NCBI RefSeq assembly: GCF_012911565.1 | Contig: NZ_JAAMPU010000106.1 | Coordinates: 124,001-188,000, forward strand | DNA: 64,000 bases | Reading direction: 5' to 3' | Source: Flavobacterium silvaticum | GTDB lineage: Bacteria > Bacteroidota > Bacteroidia > Flavobacteriales > Flavobacteriaceae | Shown: one piece after another, positions 1 through 8,755 of the stretch | Position numbering within the stretch: the stretch's first letter is position 1 | Layout of the letters: each line of letters begins with the position of its first letter | Notes under the pieces: generated by a model | What the model was told of the DNA's origin: nothing | Database searches by the model: none | Seen by the model: only the letters and a program-made list of their open reading frames with translations | Made by a program: the position numbers and the translations under genes

Positions 1-234
1 TATTCCGACGAGAACGGTTCCAACGGCACCAATTCCGGTCCAGACAGCATATCCGGTTCCAATCGGGAGTGTCTGGGTCGCTTTGTAAAGCAATAGCATA
101 CTGATCGTCAGTGACACTAAAAATCCGCCGATCCAGAACCAAAACGTTCCGGGTTCGGCTTCTTTGGCTTTCCCGAGGCAAAACGCAAACCCCACTTCGA
201 AAAATCCTGCGATTATGAGGATGAGCCAATTCAT
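1..234 (-). CDS. SMR-family efflux protein, SugE/Gdx-like (partial, runs off window start)
   Basis: The first 78 codons of a small multidrug resistance protein are visible; the C-terminus lies outside the window. The translation starts MNWLILIIAGFFEV, giving the membrane-embedded Glu13 that couples proton exchange in the family, and continues to GTGYAVWTGIGAVGT, the TM3 signature shared by SugE/Gdx-type proteins. Three hydrophobic segments can be seen. SugE/Gdx members export guanidinium or quaternary ammonium compounds; which applies here cannot be told. The ATG overlaps the stop of the upstream antiporter gene by four bases (ATGA), so the two are probably co-transcribed and translationally coupled. 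It is not present among long ORFs because it is cut by the window edge. Confidence 0.85.
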   Translation of the reverse strand, partial: MNWLILIIAGFFEVGFAFCLGKAKEAEPGTFWFWIGGFLVSLTISMLLLYKATQTLPIGTGYAVWTGIGAVGTVLVGI

Positions 235-2483
235 GGTTTTATGATTACTGTCGCCGGTGCATTGGCCAGCCACGGGCTTTGGGAATCGACAAGTTTCTTC
301 CAGCTTTCGAAACTCACGAGCATTAAATCCTGTTGTTCGAGGAATTCTTTTTTCATGGTCCTGTCGGCCAGAATTGCAGCCTGTTGCGGAAATTGACGAA
401 TGAGGTTTTCTACAGCCAACGGTTCGTTTTCACTTAAATCGAGAACACTGATCCTGGAGTCGTTGTTTATGGCGAGTTTTTGTGCATACGTTGCCAAAAA
501 GGAATCGTTCTCTGAAAAAAGCGGCAGGAACACGCGGTCGAATCCTTTGAAATCTTTTTCGATGAAAATCGCGACGGGCATTTTGGTTCTTGTGACAATT
601 TGCCTCGTGCGCTCGTCAAAAGGCGAATTCTCGAACAGGCCTTCTTTTCCGGTGAATTTATCAAGCAATCGGTCCGGGTTGATGATACGCGTGGTGAATC
701 CGAGCAATCGCCCTAAGAAAGAGCCGTCGAAAATAGATCGGCCCACACCAATGATAAGCAAATCGAAATCTCCTTTGTTCGCCGTATCCGCAATTTCAGA
801 TTCAATGTCGCCGACAGCCTTGAATATGGTTTCAACTTCAACATCGAGTTGTTCCGATTCCGATATCACGGGAGCAAAACTGCGGCGTTCCTGTTCCTCG
901 AGATTGAAGGAATGCAGTTCGTTGCTTTGGGACAGATGCAGCAAAGTGACAGGCGCCGGATTGTCTTCCTTCCGGATAAAACAATTGGCCAGACGCAGCA
1001 ACAACCGGCCTTTGGCAGCATTCCCAAACGAAACGATGATGCGGAAACGAGTCGTGTCAGGTTCATCTGAAACCGTCGCATCCTTACTTTTCCTGAAACA
1101 AAAATTGATGAAATCGAGTGCCGGTCCGGTCATGAACGTGGTGATAAGTGCCATGAGCACCATCATCGTAAACACCTGGTCGGACAATACACCAAGGTCG
1201 TACCCAATATTGAGCACGATGAGTTCCATGAGCCCACGCGTGTTCATCAAAGCGCCAATCGTGAGGCTGTCTTTCCAGTTCTGCCCGACGAATTTTGCGG
1301 CAATCGCGCTTCCGAGGAATTTACCCGCAACGGCAACTCCAATGATGCAGGCGAGGATTTCCCATAAAGACGAATCGTTGATGAGCCCGATCTGCGTACG
1401 CAAACCCGTAAAGACAAAGAACAGCGGAAGCAACACGATGAGCGAAACATCTTCTACTTTTTCAATGATGATGCTTCGGAACCTGTTGTTATCAGGCATA
1501 ATGGCTCCGGCCATAAAGGCTCCGAACAACGCGTGTATGCCGATGATTTCAGATACGTAAGCCGAAATAATAAGGGTCACGAGGAATATCGCAACAACCG
1601 GTTTGCTCAGTTTGGCACGCGAATTCTTGAGTTCGGCGACACGGTTTAGGAACGGACGCACCACGGTCAGCATCACGAAAACATACACCAGGGCAAGCCC
1701 GATGACATAAAGTGAACTGGTAATGGAACCGGCTTTTACAATGGCGATTACGGTGGCGAGGATACACCAGGCGGTAATGTCGTCTGCAGCCGCGCACGTA
1801 ATGACGATAGCCCCGAGTTTGGTTTTATGGATGCCGCGTTCCTGTACGATGCGGGCAAGAACCGGAAATGCGGTGATGCTCATGGCGATTCCGAGAAACA
1901 GTGCAAACGACAGGAATTCGACCTGTTTTGGCGCATATTGCTCGTAAATGAAATACGCGAGCCCTACGCCGAGCGTGAATGGAAAAATGATGCTGGCGTG
2001 GGAAATGACAACGGCATCTTTGGCTTTGTTCTGTATCGCCTTTAAATCGAGTTCCATCCCGACGACGAACATAAACAGGATAAGCCCGATCTGACTCAGG
2101 AATTGCAGATTACCAAGCGATTCCTTTGGAAACAACAACTGGGAATATTCCGGGAAATACATCCCGACGAGTGACGGCCCGAGGACGATTCCGGCAATCA
2201 TTTCACCAATAACGGTAGGTTGGCCCAGCTTTCTTGAGATCCATCCGAAAACCCTCGCCATTAAAATGATGGTGATGATCTGGGCCAACAGCAGCGCTAA
2301 CGGATGCTGGAGGTTGTGCTGCATGGAATCAATGAATTCCTCCCATTGGGTTTTGTCAGATGAAGTGCTGATGATCTGGCTCCCATCTTCAAGCAATTTC
2401 CCCTTGGTAATGATCCAATACATAAGTATTGAAAAACCACCCGTAAAGAAAATATAGAATGCAGAATTCTTGAGGTTACGCAT
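231..2483 (-). CDS. CPA2-type cation/proton antiporter with C-terminal UspA-like domain
   Basis: Inner-membrane monovalent cation:proton antiporter of the KefB/NhaS (CPA2) family. About twelve hydrophobic segments occupy residues 10-440, with the family stretches GMELDLKAI, CAAADDITAWC and GALMNTRGLMELI; the DD pair fits ion-binding carboxylates. Residues after about 460 form a soluble tail resembling universal stress protein domains, as in other Bacteroidota members. The frame stays open 20 codons further upstream (to 2543), but a TATATTTG promoter element lies inside that extension (2521-2528), so I choose the ATG at 2483. The stop overlaps the start of the SMR gene. Substrate (Na+ or K+) cannot be decided from the sequence. 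Confidence 0.88.
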   Translation of the reverse strand: MRNLKNSAFYIFFTGGFSILMYWIITKGKLLEDGSQIISTSSDKTQWEEFIDSMQHNLQHPLALLLAQIITIILMARVFGWISRKLGQPTVIGEMIAGIVLGPSLVGMYFPEYSQLLFPKESLGNLQFLSQIGLILFMFVVGMELDLKAIQNKAKDAVVISHASIIFPFTLGVGLAYFIYEQYAPKQVEFLSFALFLGIAMSITAFPVLARIVQERGIHKTKLGAIVITCAAADDITAWCILATVIAIVKAGSITSSLYVIGLALVYVFVMLTVVRPFLNRVAELKNSRAKLSKPVVAIFLVTLIISAYVSEIIGIHALFGAFMAGAIMPDNNRFRSIIIEKVEDVSLIVLLPLFFVFTGLRTQIGLINDSSLWEILACIIGVAVAGKFLGSAIAAKFVGQNWKDSLTIGALMNTRGLMELIVLNIGYDLGVLSDQVFTMMVLMALITTFMTGPALDFINFCFRKSKDATVSDEPDTTRFRIIVSFGNAAKGRLLLRLANCFIRKEDNPAPVTLLHLSQSNELHSFNLEEQERRSFAPVISESEQLDVEVETIFKAVGDIESEIADTANKGDFDLLIIGVGRSIFDGSFLGRLLGFTTRIINPDRLLDKFTGKEGLFENSPFDERTRQIVTRTKMPVAIFIEKDFKGFDRVFLPLFSENDSFLATYAQKLAINNDSRISVLDLSENEPLAVENLIRQFPQQAAILADRTMKKEFLEQQDLMLVSFESWKKLVDSQSPWLANAPATVIIKP

Positions 2484-2520
2484 GTCTTGTCTGGTAGAGA
2501 ATCTTGCGGAATTGCGAAGC

Positions 2521-2560
2521 CAAATATATAAATTATACGGCATTCCGGAACAGATGTTCC
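2521..2560 (-). promoter_or_regulatory. -7 promoter element and upstream palindrome for the antiporter-SMR operon
   Basis: Read on the minus strand, 2528-2521 is TATATTTG, a full match to the Bacteroidota -7 consensus TAnnTTTG, about 38 bases upstream of the chosen ATG. A perfect 6-bp-arm palindrome, GGAACAGATGTTCC, lies at 2547-2560, where the upstream promoter half would be. The promoter call follows from the known consensus; a regulatory role of the palindrome is inference. Confidence 0.5.
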
Positions 2561-2755
2561 ATTAGAGTGTTGACCCGTTAAGTGACATTGGATATTTGTC
2601 AATGCTTTACAAAATGTCAATGAAGAATTTGATAGTGTCTGGGTTGCATCACCGCCAAATTAACCCTTTTCATTTTTTTCTTTGAACAATTGCTTATACA
2701 TTTGGTCACCGCAATTCAGCACTGATTGCAAAAGAATGAATCCACTTACTGTTTT

Positions 2756-3733
2756 ATGGCTAAGGTAAAATTGCTTACTGTAATGATTCCCGTTTTTAAT
2801 GAGGAAGAATGCATCAATGATTTATTCGATGCGTTGAACAATGTAAGCAAATCTTTATCCTGTGACTGCGAGTTCCTGTTCATAAACGACGGAAGCACCG
2901 ACAACACACTTAACCTGATTTGCCAACTTCAGCAAAAAGACAACAGGATTTCGATTGTGGACCTTTCACGCAATTTTGGAAAAGAAATCGCCATGACTGC
3001 CGGTCTCGACTATATGAAAGGCGATACGCTAGTCATTATAGATGCCGATTTGCAGGACAATCCAGAATTGCTTCTCACCATGGTCGCCGAAATCGAAAAC
3101 GGTTACGATGATGTCTATGCCCAACGGACTTCCCGCAAAGGAGAAAGCGTACTGAAGAAAACGACTTCCTTCCTATTTTACAGGCTTTTGGCCATCATGT
3201 CGTCCGTACCCATTCAAAAAGACACGGGCGATTTCCGGATGCTGAGCCACAAAGCCATAAAAGCGTTACAGCAACTCAAGGAAAACGAGCGGAATATGAA
3301 AGGGCTGTTCTCATTCATAGGCTTTAAGAAAAAAGCAATCCATTATGTTCGGGACGAGCGCAAGGCCGGAAAGACAAAGTGGAATTACCTGAAACTCATA
3401 AATCTTGCTATTCGTGGAATTACGGCATTCTCCATAAAACCACTCCGCATTATTTCTGTCATTGGGTTTCTTATCTCACTCATATCTTTTATTTTTTTTA
3501 TAAAAGTCCTCATTAAGGCTTTGTTCTACGGAGACCCGGTTGCCGGTTATCCTTCCATGATGTCTGCCATACTTTTGCTTGGCGGGCTTCAGTTATTGTC
3601 AATTGGCGTACTGGGTGAATATCTGGGAATCGTTTTTTCCGAAACCAAGAAAAGACCTATCTATTTCATCAACGATTATTACAATACGAGCTATAATCAG
3701 GAACCGCAACATGATAAAACTGAAGACGTTTAA
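2756..3733 (+). CDS. GT2-family glycosyltransferase (polyprenyl-phosphate sugar transferase type)
   Basis: Membrane-anchored family 2 glycosyltransferase of the GtrB/ArnC/DPM1 type, which transfers a sugar from a nucleotide donor to undecaprenyl phosphate at the inner leaflet. Visible: N-terminal VMIPVFNEEE, FINDGSTDNT, and the metal-binding DADLQDNPE (DxD-like), then KAGKTKWNY, and two C-terminal transmembrane helices at about residues 230-295. A TACATTTG -7 element at 2697-2704 precedes it. The frame is open to a TTG at 2726; I choose the ATG at 2756, where the homologous N-terminus begins. The 3' end overlaps the next membrane-protein gene by 23 bases, as expected for a lipid-linked sugar and its dedicated transferase. 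Confidence 0.88.
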   Translation: MAKVKLLTVMIPVFNEEECINDLFDALNNVSKSLSCDCEFLFINDGSTDNTLNLICQLQQKDNRISIVDLSRNFGKEIAMTAGLDYMKGDTLVIIDADLQDNPELLLTMVAEIENGYDDVYAQRTSRKGESVLKKTTSFLFYRLLAIMSSVPIQKDTGDFRMLSHKAIKALQQLKENERNMKGLFSFIGFKKKAIHYVRDERKAGKTKWNYLKLINLAIRGITAFSIKPLRIISVIGFLISLISFIFFIKVLIKALFYGDPVAGYPSMMSAILLLGGLQLLSIGVLGEYLGIVFSETKKRPIYFINDYYNTSYNQEPQHDKTEDV

Positions 3734-5111
3734 ATACCTCAGTCTCTTTATTTTTGCCTACACTATTTTTCCGTTCCTGGTGCTTTGTTTTTTCAATGTG
3801 CCTTTAGGCGACGATTTTTGGTATGCAGAATTTTTCCGCAAGAATGGATTCTGGCAAACCCAATCGCTATTTTATCACAACTGGTCCGGAAGGTATATTT
3901 CTTCTGCCGCAATTTCCGGTCTGAATCCGGCTTCCTACGGAAATTTCACCTTGTTTTTCATTCATCCGTTGTTACTGATCCTTGGAACTGCATGGGCGTT
4001 GCACCGCCTTGTGAAAAATGCCGTCACCATCTTTAAATTAGGTGTCGATGCGAATCTGCTTTTTGCATTCCTGTTCTTCTTTTACTGCAACTACGTTCCG
4101 GATTTTGGAGAAACCTTTTATTGGATGGCCGGTTCGTTTACCTATCAGCTCCCGATTATCTTTTTTCTGGCATATCTGAATGCATTGCTCCTTCTATTCC
4201 ATTCTGATTCCGTTTTCCGGATTTCAAAAAACACAGCGATTGCCGTTATATGCCTCGCAATTTGTCTCGGGTGTAATGAAGTAATGACTGTCTATGTCAA
4301 TGCCGTCAATTGCCTGGTATTGTTTTTATTGTTTTCCCAAAAAAATTACCTGAACAGATTTACGCCTCTTTTTATACTAGCGTTCGTGATTTCGTTTTTG
4401 ATGATATCGGCACCCGGAAATTTTGTCCGAGGGGCCTTGTTTGCAAAATCTGATTTCCATTTCCTGAAGGCTTGCGGTCAGGCATTGGCCCGAAGCATTT
4501 TTATGATTTTCTTTTGGCTGACTTCACTCACACTCATACTGCTTTGCATTCCGGGAGAAGCTAAAAACGAAACACCTGTAATCGATCGTTTGTTTTTCTT
4601 CGTGAAAACCAAAAAAACATTCCTTTTGGTTTCGCTGGTTTTCCTGATTGGCATGCTGTTCGTCGGATTTTTCCCTAGCATTTATGCCACAAACTGGATT
4701 CCGCAGCGCGCCTACACACCCATCTTTTTTGTATTTACGCTTATCGCTTCGTTATTGATTTTTGCATTGATACAAAAAGTGGAAATCCTGTCCAAAGCCA
4801 ATACGTTGTTATCCGACAGTAAAATCAGCCTCATAGTGTTGCCGTTACTTGCGGTAGGACTTTCCCAAAATTCCAATGTCATGAATGCATATGTCGATAT
4901 TACATCCGGTAAGGCAAATTCGTATCACAAACAGGTTTTGGCAACGTATGAAATGCTTCGGACGACTAAAAACGATACGGTGATCATTTCACCTATCGAA
5001 AAGAAACCTTTGGTCTTACCCTATCGTTGGCCAGGCGGAAACGGTCTCGTAGATGCCCAACTCGCCCAGTATTTTAAAACCAAACACCTCCAATACACCG
5101 GAAACGAATAA
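3711..5111 (+). CDS. Polytopic membrane protein, DUF6056-like, probable partner of the GT2 enzyme
   Basis: A 466-residue integral membrane protein with about ten to eleven hydrophobic segments. An early extracytoplasmic loop carries VPLGDDFWYAEFF followed by NWSGRYIS, the pattern of DUF6056 and GtrC-like proteins, which resemble GT-C glucosyltransferases using polyprenyl-phosphate sugars. The ATG at 3711 lies inside the end of the GT2 gene, so the two are translationally coupled. The natural reading is a two-gene envelope glycosylation unit in which the GT2 makes the lipid-linked sugar and this protein transfers it; the flippase (GtrA) of classical gtr clusters is not seen. Family name is from memory of the pattern; acceptor unknown. 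Confidence 0.65.
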   Translation: MIKLKTFKYLSLFIFAYTIFPFLVLCFFNVPLGDDFWYAEFFRKNGFWQTQSLFYHNWSGRYISSAAISGLNPASYGNFTLFFIHPLLLILGTAWALHRLVKNAVTIFKLGVDANLLFAFLFFFYCNYVPDFGETFYWMAGSFTYQLPIIFFLAYLNALLLLFHSDSVFRISKNTAIAVICLAICLGCNEVMTVYVNAVNCLVLFLLFSQKNYLNRFTPLFILAFVISFLMISAPGNFVRGALFAKSDFHFLKACGQALARSIFMIFFWLTSLTLILLCIPGEAKNETPVIDRLFFFVKTKKTFLLVSLVFLIGMLFVGFFPSIYATNWIPQRAYTPIFFVFTLIASLLIFALIQKVEILSKANTLLSDSKISLIVLPLLAVGLSQNSNVMNAYVDITSGKANSYHKQVLATYEMLRTTKNDTVIISPIEKKPLVLPYRWPGGNGLVDAQLAQYFKTKHLQYTGNE

Positions 5112-5205
5112 TAAGCGATTCGGCGCCGGATCAAAGGCTTGTTAAAATTGCATTAAATCGCTGTAATTATAATCGGTCCATAAAGTTATAATCCTTGTGA
5201 TTACC

Positions 5206-5213
5206 TATTTTTG
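5206..5213 (+). promoter_or_regulatory. -7 promoter element upstream of the RND transporter
   Basis: TATTTTTG matches TAnnTTTG and lies 45 bases before the chosen ATG at 5258. No clear upstream TTG element at the usual distance is seen. Confidence 0.45.
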
Positions 5214-5257
5214 CAGCCGATTTGAGGCGATTGCCCAAAGACGTTAAATTTCCTGTA

Positions 5258-7681
5258 ATGGTAAAATGGTTCAGTCTCGGATTCTGGGAGCTTGTCGCAC
5301 GGGTTGTACTCCGCAACAAAGTGGTCATGTTACTTTCGATTGCACTCATCACTGTTTTACTGACGATGCAATGGAAGAACGTCAAATTCAGTTTCACTGA
5401 AGCCAACCTGCTCCCTGATGATGATCCGGCAAACATAGAATATCGCGATTTCATCCGGAAATTTGGGGAAGAAGGCAACCTCATCGTCATCGGCACGAAC
5501 GGCGATTCTCTGTTTACGCCTAAGGTCTTTGCGGCCTGGACCAAGATGATGAAAACCTTGTCGGCCCAAAAAGAAGTCGATTTAGTCATTGATGTCAATC
5601 AGCTAAAAACGCTTTCCAAAAACGATTCGTTACAGAAATTCGAGCTCCGCGAATGGACTGATGGTTCCAGGATATCAGATGCTGCTTACCTCAAACAAAA
5701 GAAAGGTGAACTTTTAACCCAGCTTCCATTTTACCAGGGATTGCTTTTCAACCCGAAAACACATACGGTGAGAGGCGCGGTTTACCTCAACAAAAAAATC
5801 GTAAACACGCCAATCCGCAAAGATTTCGTTCTTAAAATACTGGTTCCGGCAACCAAAAAATTCAAGCAAGAAACCGGGCTCGAGCCTCACGTTTCAGGAA
5901 TGCCGTACATACGGACGATGAATACCGAAACCATCAAAAGCGAGATCGGGTTCTTTATCCTGGCTTCTTTGATCGTGACTTCACTCTTGTTCTATTTCTT
6001 TTTCCGGAGCTTCAGGGCGACGATGGTATCGGTCGGAATCGTGATCATCGGTGTCATGTGGTCGTTTGGTTTTTTGGGATTGTTCGGATACGAAATCACC
6101 GTTTTGACCGCTTTGGTTCCGGCACTTATCATCGTCATCGGAATCCCGAACTGCATCTTCCTCACCAATAAATACCATCAGGAATATAAAATCCACGGCA
6201 ATAAAGCCAAGTCGCTCCAACGGGTTACGACTAAAATCGGGATGGCGACCCTGATGACGAACATCACGACTGCCATCGGCTTTGCCACCTTCATCACTTC
6301 GAACAATAAACTGCTGATTGAATTCGGAAACGTCACGGCCGTCAACATCATCGCGCTGTTTTTCCTGTCGATCATCATCATCCCGATCGCTTACAGCTAC
6401 ATTCCGGCGCCAAAGGAACGCCATATTTCCCACCTCGACCGCGGTTCTGTGAAAGGCTTTATGGATTGGATACTCGAAACCGTAAAACACAACCGTATTT
6501 CTGTTTATGTGGTGGCCATCGGCTTGCTTGTGATAAGTATGCTGGGCATGTACCAGATGCGGATTTCCGGCAGCCTTATTGAAGACATGCCAAAGAAGAC
6601 ACCGTTCTTTCGCGACATCACGTATTTTGAAAAAGAGTACGATGGCGTGATGCCGGTTGAAATTCTTATCGATGCCAAACGACCGAAAGGCATCATGAAA
6701 TTGTCGGTGCTTTCCAAAATGGAGGAGTTCGAGAAGGAAATCGCCGCCGTTCCGGGATTGTCCAAACCCATGTCGCTCGTCGATGTGGTCAAATATGCCA
6801 AGCAGACCTATTACAACGGAAACCCGCAATATTTTGAATTGCCGAATTCACAGGAACAAAGTTTCATACTTCCGTACATTAAAAATGCAGCCCAAGGCCG
6901 TCAGAACCTCATGAAAAGCTATGTCGATTCGACCGGACGATATGCCAGAATTACCGTGTTCATGCGAGATGACAATGGCGAACATATCCCGGAAATCGAA
7001 GCTGCCATTCGCCGCGAAGCCGACCAGATTTTCCCGAAAGACCATTTCGACGTACACATCACCGGAAAATCACTCGTGTTTCAAAAAGGAACCGGTTATC
7101 TGCTCGACAATCTTTTGTCATCTTTATTATTTGCCTTTTTCCTGACAGCTCTTCTTGTAGCATTCATGTTCCGATCCATCAAGATGATTTTCGTTTCACT
7201 GATCCCGAATATGTTACCGTTGCTTTTGACGGCAGGAATCATGGGCTTTATAGGGATTCCGCTCAAGCCTTCGACAATTCTGGTTTTTGGAATCGCTTTC
7301 GGCTTATCTGTTGACGATACGATACGGTTCCTGGCTCAATACCGCGAAGAGCTTAAACGCAACAATTGGCGCATCAGAAGATCTGTATACGCGACGTTCA
7401 ACGATGCCGGCTTGAGTATGTTCTACACTTCGATCGTGTTGTTCTTTGGATTCTCCGTATTTATGCTGAGCGAATTCGGCGGAACAGTTGCACTTGGTGG
7501 ATTGGTCTCACTCACGTTGCTATGTGGCATGCTGTCTAACCTGATGTTGCTTCCGTCACTTGTACTCACTTTGAACAAAGGGTTGGCGAACCAACAGGAT
7601 TTCCCTCAACCTTCGGTTGCCATTGGCGAAGGAAGCGATGAGGAAATCGATAATTTGCCGGGTCACAAGGATTTGTCGTAA
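5258..7681 (+). CDS. RND-superfamily (MMPL) transporter
   Basis: Inner-membrane transporter of 807 residues with the RND layout: TM1 near residue 30, a large extracytoplasmic loop, a TM bundle at about 220-380 (ILASLIVTSLLFYFFFRSF, LTALVPALIIVIGIPNCIF), a second loop, and a second TM bundle at about 610-780. The second half holds FGIAFGLSVDDTIRFLAQYR, the family's proton-relay region with paired acidic residues. Bacteroidota MMPL proteins of this class stand alone without membrane-fusion or TolC partners, as here. Substrate is unknown; lipid or hopanoid export is known for some relatives. The frame is open to TTG 5222, but the -7 element at 5206-5213 favours ATG 5258. Confidence 0.85.
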   Translation: MVKWFSLGFWELVARVVLRNKVVMLLSIALITVLLTMQWKNVKFSFTEANLLPDDDPANIEYRDFIRKFGEEGNLIVIGTNGDSLFTPKVFAAWTKMMKTLSAQKEVDLVIDVNQLKTLSKNDSLQKFELREWTDGSRISDAAYLKQKKGELLTQLPFYQGLLFNPKTHTVRGAVYLNKKIVNTPIRKDFVLKILVPATKKFKQETGLEPHVSGMPYIRTMNTETIKSEIGFFILASLIVTSLLFYFFFRSFRATMVSVGIVIIGVMWSFGFLGLFGYEITVLTALVPALIIVIGIPNCIFLTNKYHQEYKIHGNKAKSLQRVTTKIGMATLMTNITTAIGFATFITSNNKLLIEFGNVTAVNIIALFFLSIIIIPIAYSYIPAPKERHISHLDRGSVKGFMDWILETVKHNRISVYVVAIGLLVISMLGMYQMRISGSLIEDMPKKTPFFRDITYFEKEYDGVMPVEILIDAKRPKGIMKLSVLSKMEEFEKEIAAVPGLSKPMSLVDVVKYAKQTYYNGNPQYFELPNSQEQSFILPYIKNAAQGRQNLMKSYVDSTGRYARITVFMRDDNGEHIPEIEAAIRREADQIFPKDHFDVHITGKSLVFQKGTGYLLDNLLSSLLFAFFLTALLVAFMFRSIKMIFVSLIPNMLPLLLTAGIMGFIGIPLKPSTILVFGIAFGLSVDDTIRFLAQYREELKRNNWRIRRSVYATFNDAGLSMFYTSIVLFFGFSVFMLSEFGGTVALGGLVSLTLLCGMLSNLMLLPSLVLTLNKGLANQQDFPQPSVAIGEGSDEEIDNLPGHKDLS

Positions 7682-7734
7682 ATTTTTCTATGTTTTTTTG
7701 TTAAAATCTGTTCTCATAATTTTCGAATACCTAT

Positions 7735-7763
7735 TTATTGTAATATTGCAATAAAACAATATT
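7735..7763 (+). promoter_or_regulatory. Probable ArsR operator: two overlapping dyads abutting the arsR start
   Basis: Two interleaved inverted repeats: TTATTG (7735-7740) with CAATAA (7749-7754), and AATATTG (7742-7748) with CAATATT (7757-7763). The second ends one base before the ATG of arsR. AT-rich dyads directly over the start are typical for autoregulated ArsR/SmtB repressors; binding itself is inferred. Confidence 0.55.
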
Positions 7764-8096
7764 ATGGGAACTACAAAAACAGAACATTTCTCCGCGAACC
7801 AGAACCAAATCGCAACAATGCTTAAAGCTCTTGGCCATCCGGCAAGGATCGCTATACTGGAATTCCTAATGAAAGTAGATTCATGCATTTGTGGTGACAT
7901 CGTAAGCGAATTACCACTCGCCCAGCCTACAATTTCACAACATTTGAAAGAACTCAAAAACGCTGGCCTGATCAAAGGGACGATTGAAGGAACAGCGATT
8001 TGTTATTGTATCGATGAAAAAGCCATTGAGGTATTGAAGGTTTATTTTTCGACTATTGCCGATGGTCTCGAAAGCAAACAGAAAAATTGTTGCTGA
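7764..8096 (+). CDS. arsR: ArsR/SmtB-family metal(loid)-responsive repressor
   Basis: Winged-helix repressor of 110 residues that would release its operator on binding arsenite or a metal. The HTH reads LPLAQPTISQHLKELKNAGL (residues 50-69), with KALGHPARIAIL in the helix before it. Candidate thiolate ligands are Cys41 and Cys43 (CIC, placed at the start of the recognition region as in ArsR-type alpha3 sites), Cys80/Cys82 and the terminal Cys109/Cys110. Operator-like dyads overlap its promoter. Its stop shares one base with the start of a 46-codon gene (TGATG), which in turn overlaps arsC, so the three form one translational unit. The inducer is inferred from arsC. Confidence 0.88.
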   Translation: MGTTKTEHFSANQNQIATMLKALGHPARIAILEFLMKVDSCICGDIVSELPLAQPTISQHLKELKNAGLIKGTIEGTAICYCIDEKAIEVLKVYFSTIADGLESKQKNCC

Positions 8097-8236
8097 TGGA
8101 AGTTTCCGAAAAACTAAGCTTCTGGATCAGACATAAAAAACCGATTGTCATTACCTCATCTGTCATCGTGCTGCAACTCATCTTTGGCTGGGACGTGAAA
8201 TTCTGTATCATCAATATCATATGGTTGCTTGTATGA
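8096..8236 (+). CDS. 46-residue single-pass membrane protein between arsR and arsC
   Basis: A short gene not recognised as any named family. ATG 8096 shares its A with the stop of arsR (TGATG) and its TGA overlaps the ATG of arsC (ATGA at 8233-8236), filling the gap exactly. The product begins MEVSEKLSFWIRHKKP, a basic amphipathic start, followed by a hydrophobic stretch from about residue 17 to 31 (IVITSSVIVLQLIFG), the short link WDVKFC, and a second hydrophobic end (IINIIWLLV). It therefore looks like a small inner-membrane protein. One cysteine (Cys37) is present. Position suggests a role in arsenic handling, but no function can be assigned from sequence. Confidence 0.6.
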   Translation: MEVSEKLSFWIRHKKPIVITSSVIVLQLIFGWDVKFCIINIIWLLV

Positions 8237-8652
8237 AAAAAATCCTTGTCCTGTGCACCGGAAACAGTTGCAGAAGCCAAATTGCAGAAGGTTATTTACG
8301 ATATTTCTCAGATGAAAAAGCCGAAGTTTTCAGCGCCGGAATTGAAACACATGGCATAAATCCAAAAGCGATCGAGGTCATGAAACGTGATGGCATCGAC
8401 ATTTCCCAACATACCTCAAATCATGTTTCTGAATATTCACATATCTGTTTTGATTTTGTGATAACCGTGTGCGACAATGCTCATGAAAATTGTCCTGTTT
8501 TTTATGGAAAAGCCGATAGGATTCATCAGAATTTTCCAGATCCGGCAAAGGCGACCGGTAGTGCGGAAGAAGTGCTTTCTGAATTCATCCGCGTCCGGAA
8601 CATGATACGGAAATTCTCTAAACAATTTATTGAAGATAACTTGCCATCGTAA
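8233..8652 (+). CDS. arsC: Thioredoxin-coupled arsenate reductase (LMW-PTP fold)
   Basis: Cytoplasmic arsenate reductase of 139 residues with the low-molecular-weight phosphatase fold. The P-loop is CTGNSCRS, giving nucleophile Cys8 and Arg14 (CX5R). The redox relay cysteines are Cys80 and Cys87 (VCDNAHENCP), seven apart as in the Bacillus subtilis enzyme (Cys82/Cys89), and the general acid sits in the FPDPAK loop. This set separates it from plain tyrosine phosphatases, which lack the second pair. The frame extends four codons upstream, but the ATG at 8233 overlaps the preceding small gene's stop and fits homologues. No arsenite exporter (ArsB/Acr3) follows; cydA is next. Confidence 0.88.
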   Translation: MKKILVLCTGNSCRSQIAEGYLRYFSDEKAEVFSAGIETHGINPKAIEVMKRDGIDISQHTSNHVSEYSHICFDFVITVCDNAHENCPVFYGKADRIHQNFPDPAKATGSAEEVLSEFIRVRNMIRKFSKQFIEDNLPS

Positions 8653-8731
8653 AATCAGATTGCTTTTGAAATCCAAACGGTCCAGGTATTTTTTGCAACT
8701 GTTACTTGTTAACTGTTAACCAACTTATCAC

Positions 8732-8739
8732 TACCTTTA
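8732..8739 (+). promoter_or_regulatory. Probable -7 element of cydA
   Basis: TACCTTTA matches the Bacteroidota -7 consensus at seven of eight positions and lies 16 bases before the cydA ATG. A short TTG lies about 23 bases upstream. No recognisable ArcA- or Fnr-like dyad is seen. Confidence 0.35.
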
Positions 8740-8755
8740 GGCAAATCTTCACGCC

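Noticed and set aside
400..1560. A 386-codon plus-strand frame opposite the antiporter gene
   Set aside because: Serine- and methionine-rich shadow of membrane codons with no motif; the minus-strand gene is unambiguous.
5981..6829. A 282-codon open frame on the minus strand inside the RND transporter gene
   Set aside because: It is antisense to clear transmembrane coding sequence, its translation is rich in His, Arg and Asp in the way of codon shadows, and it has no known motif.
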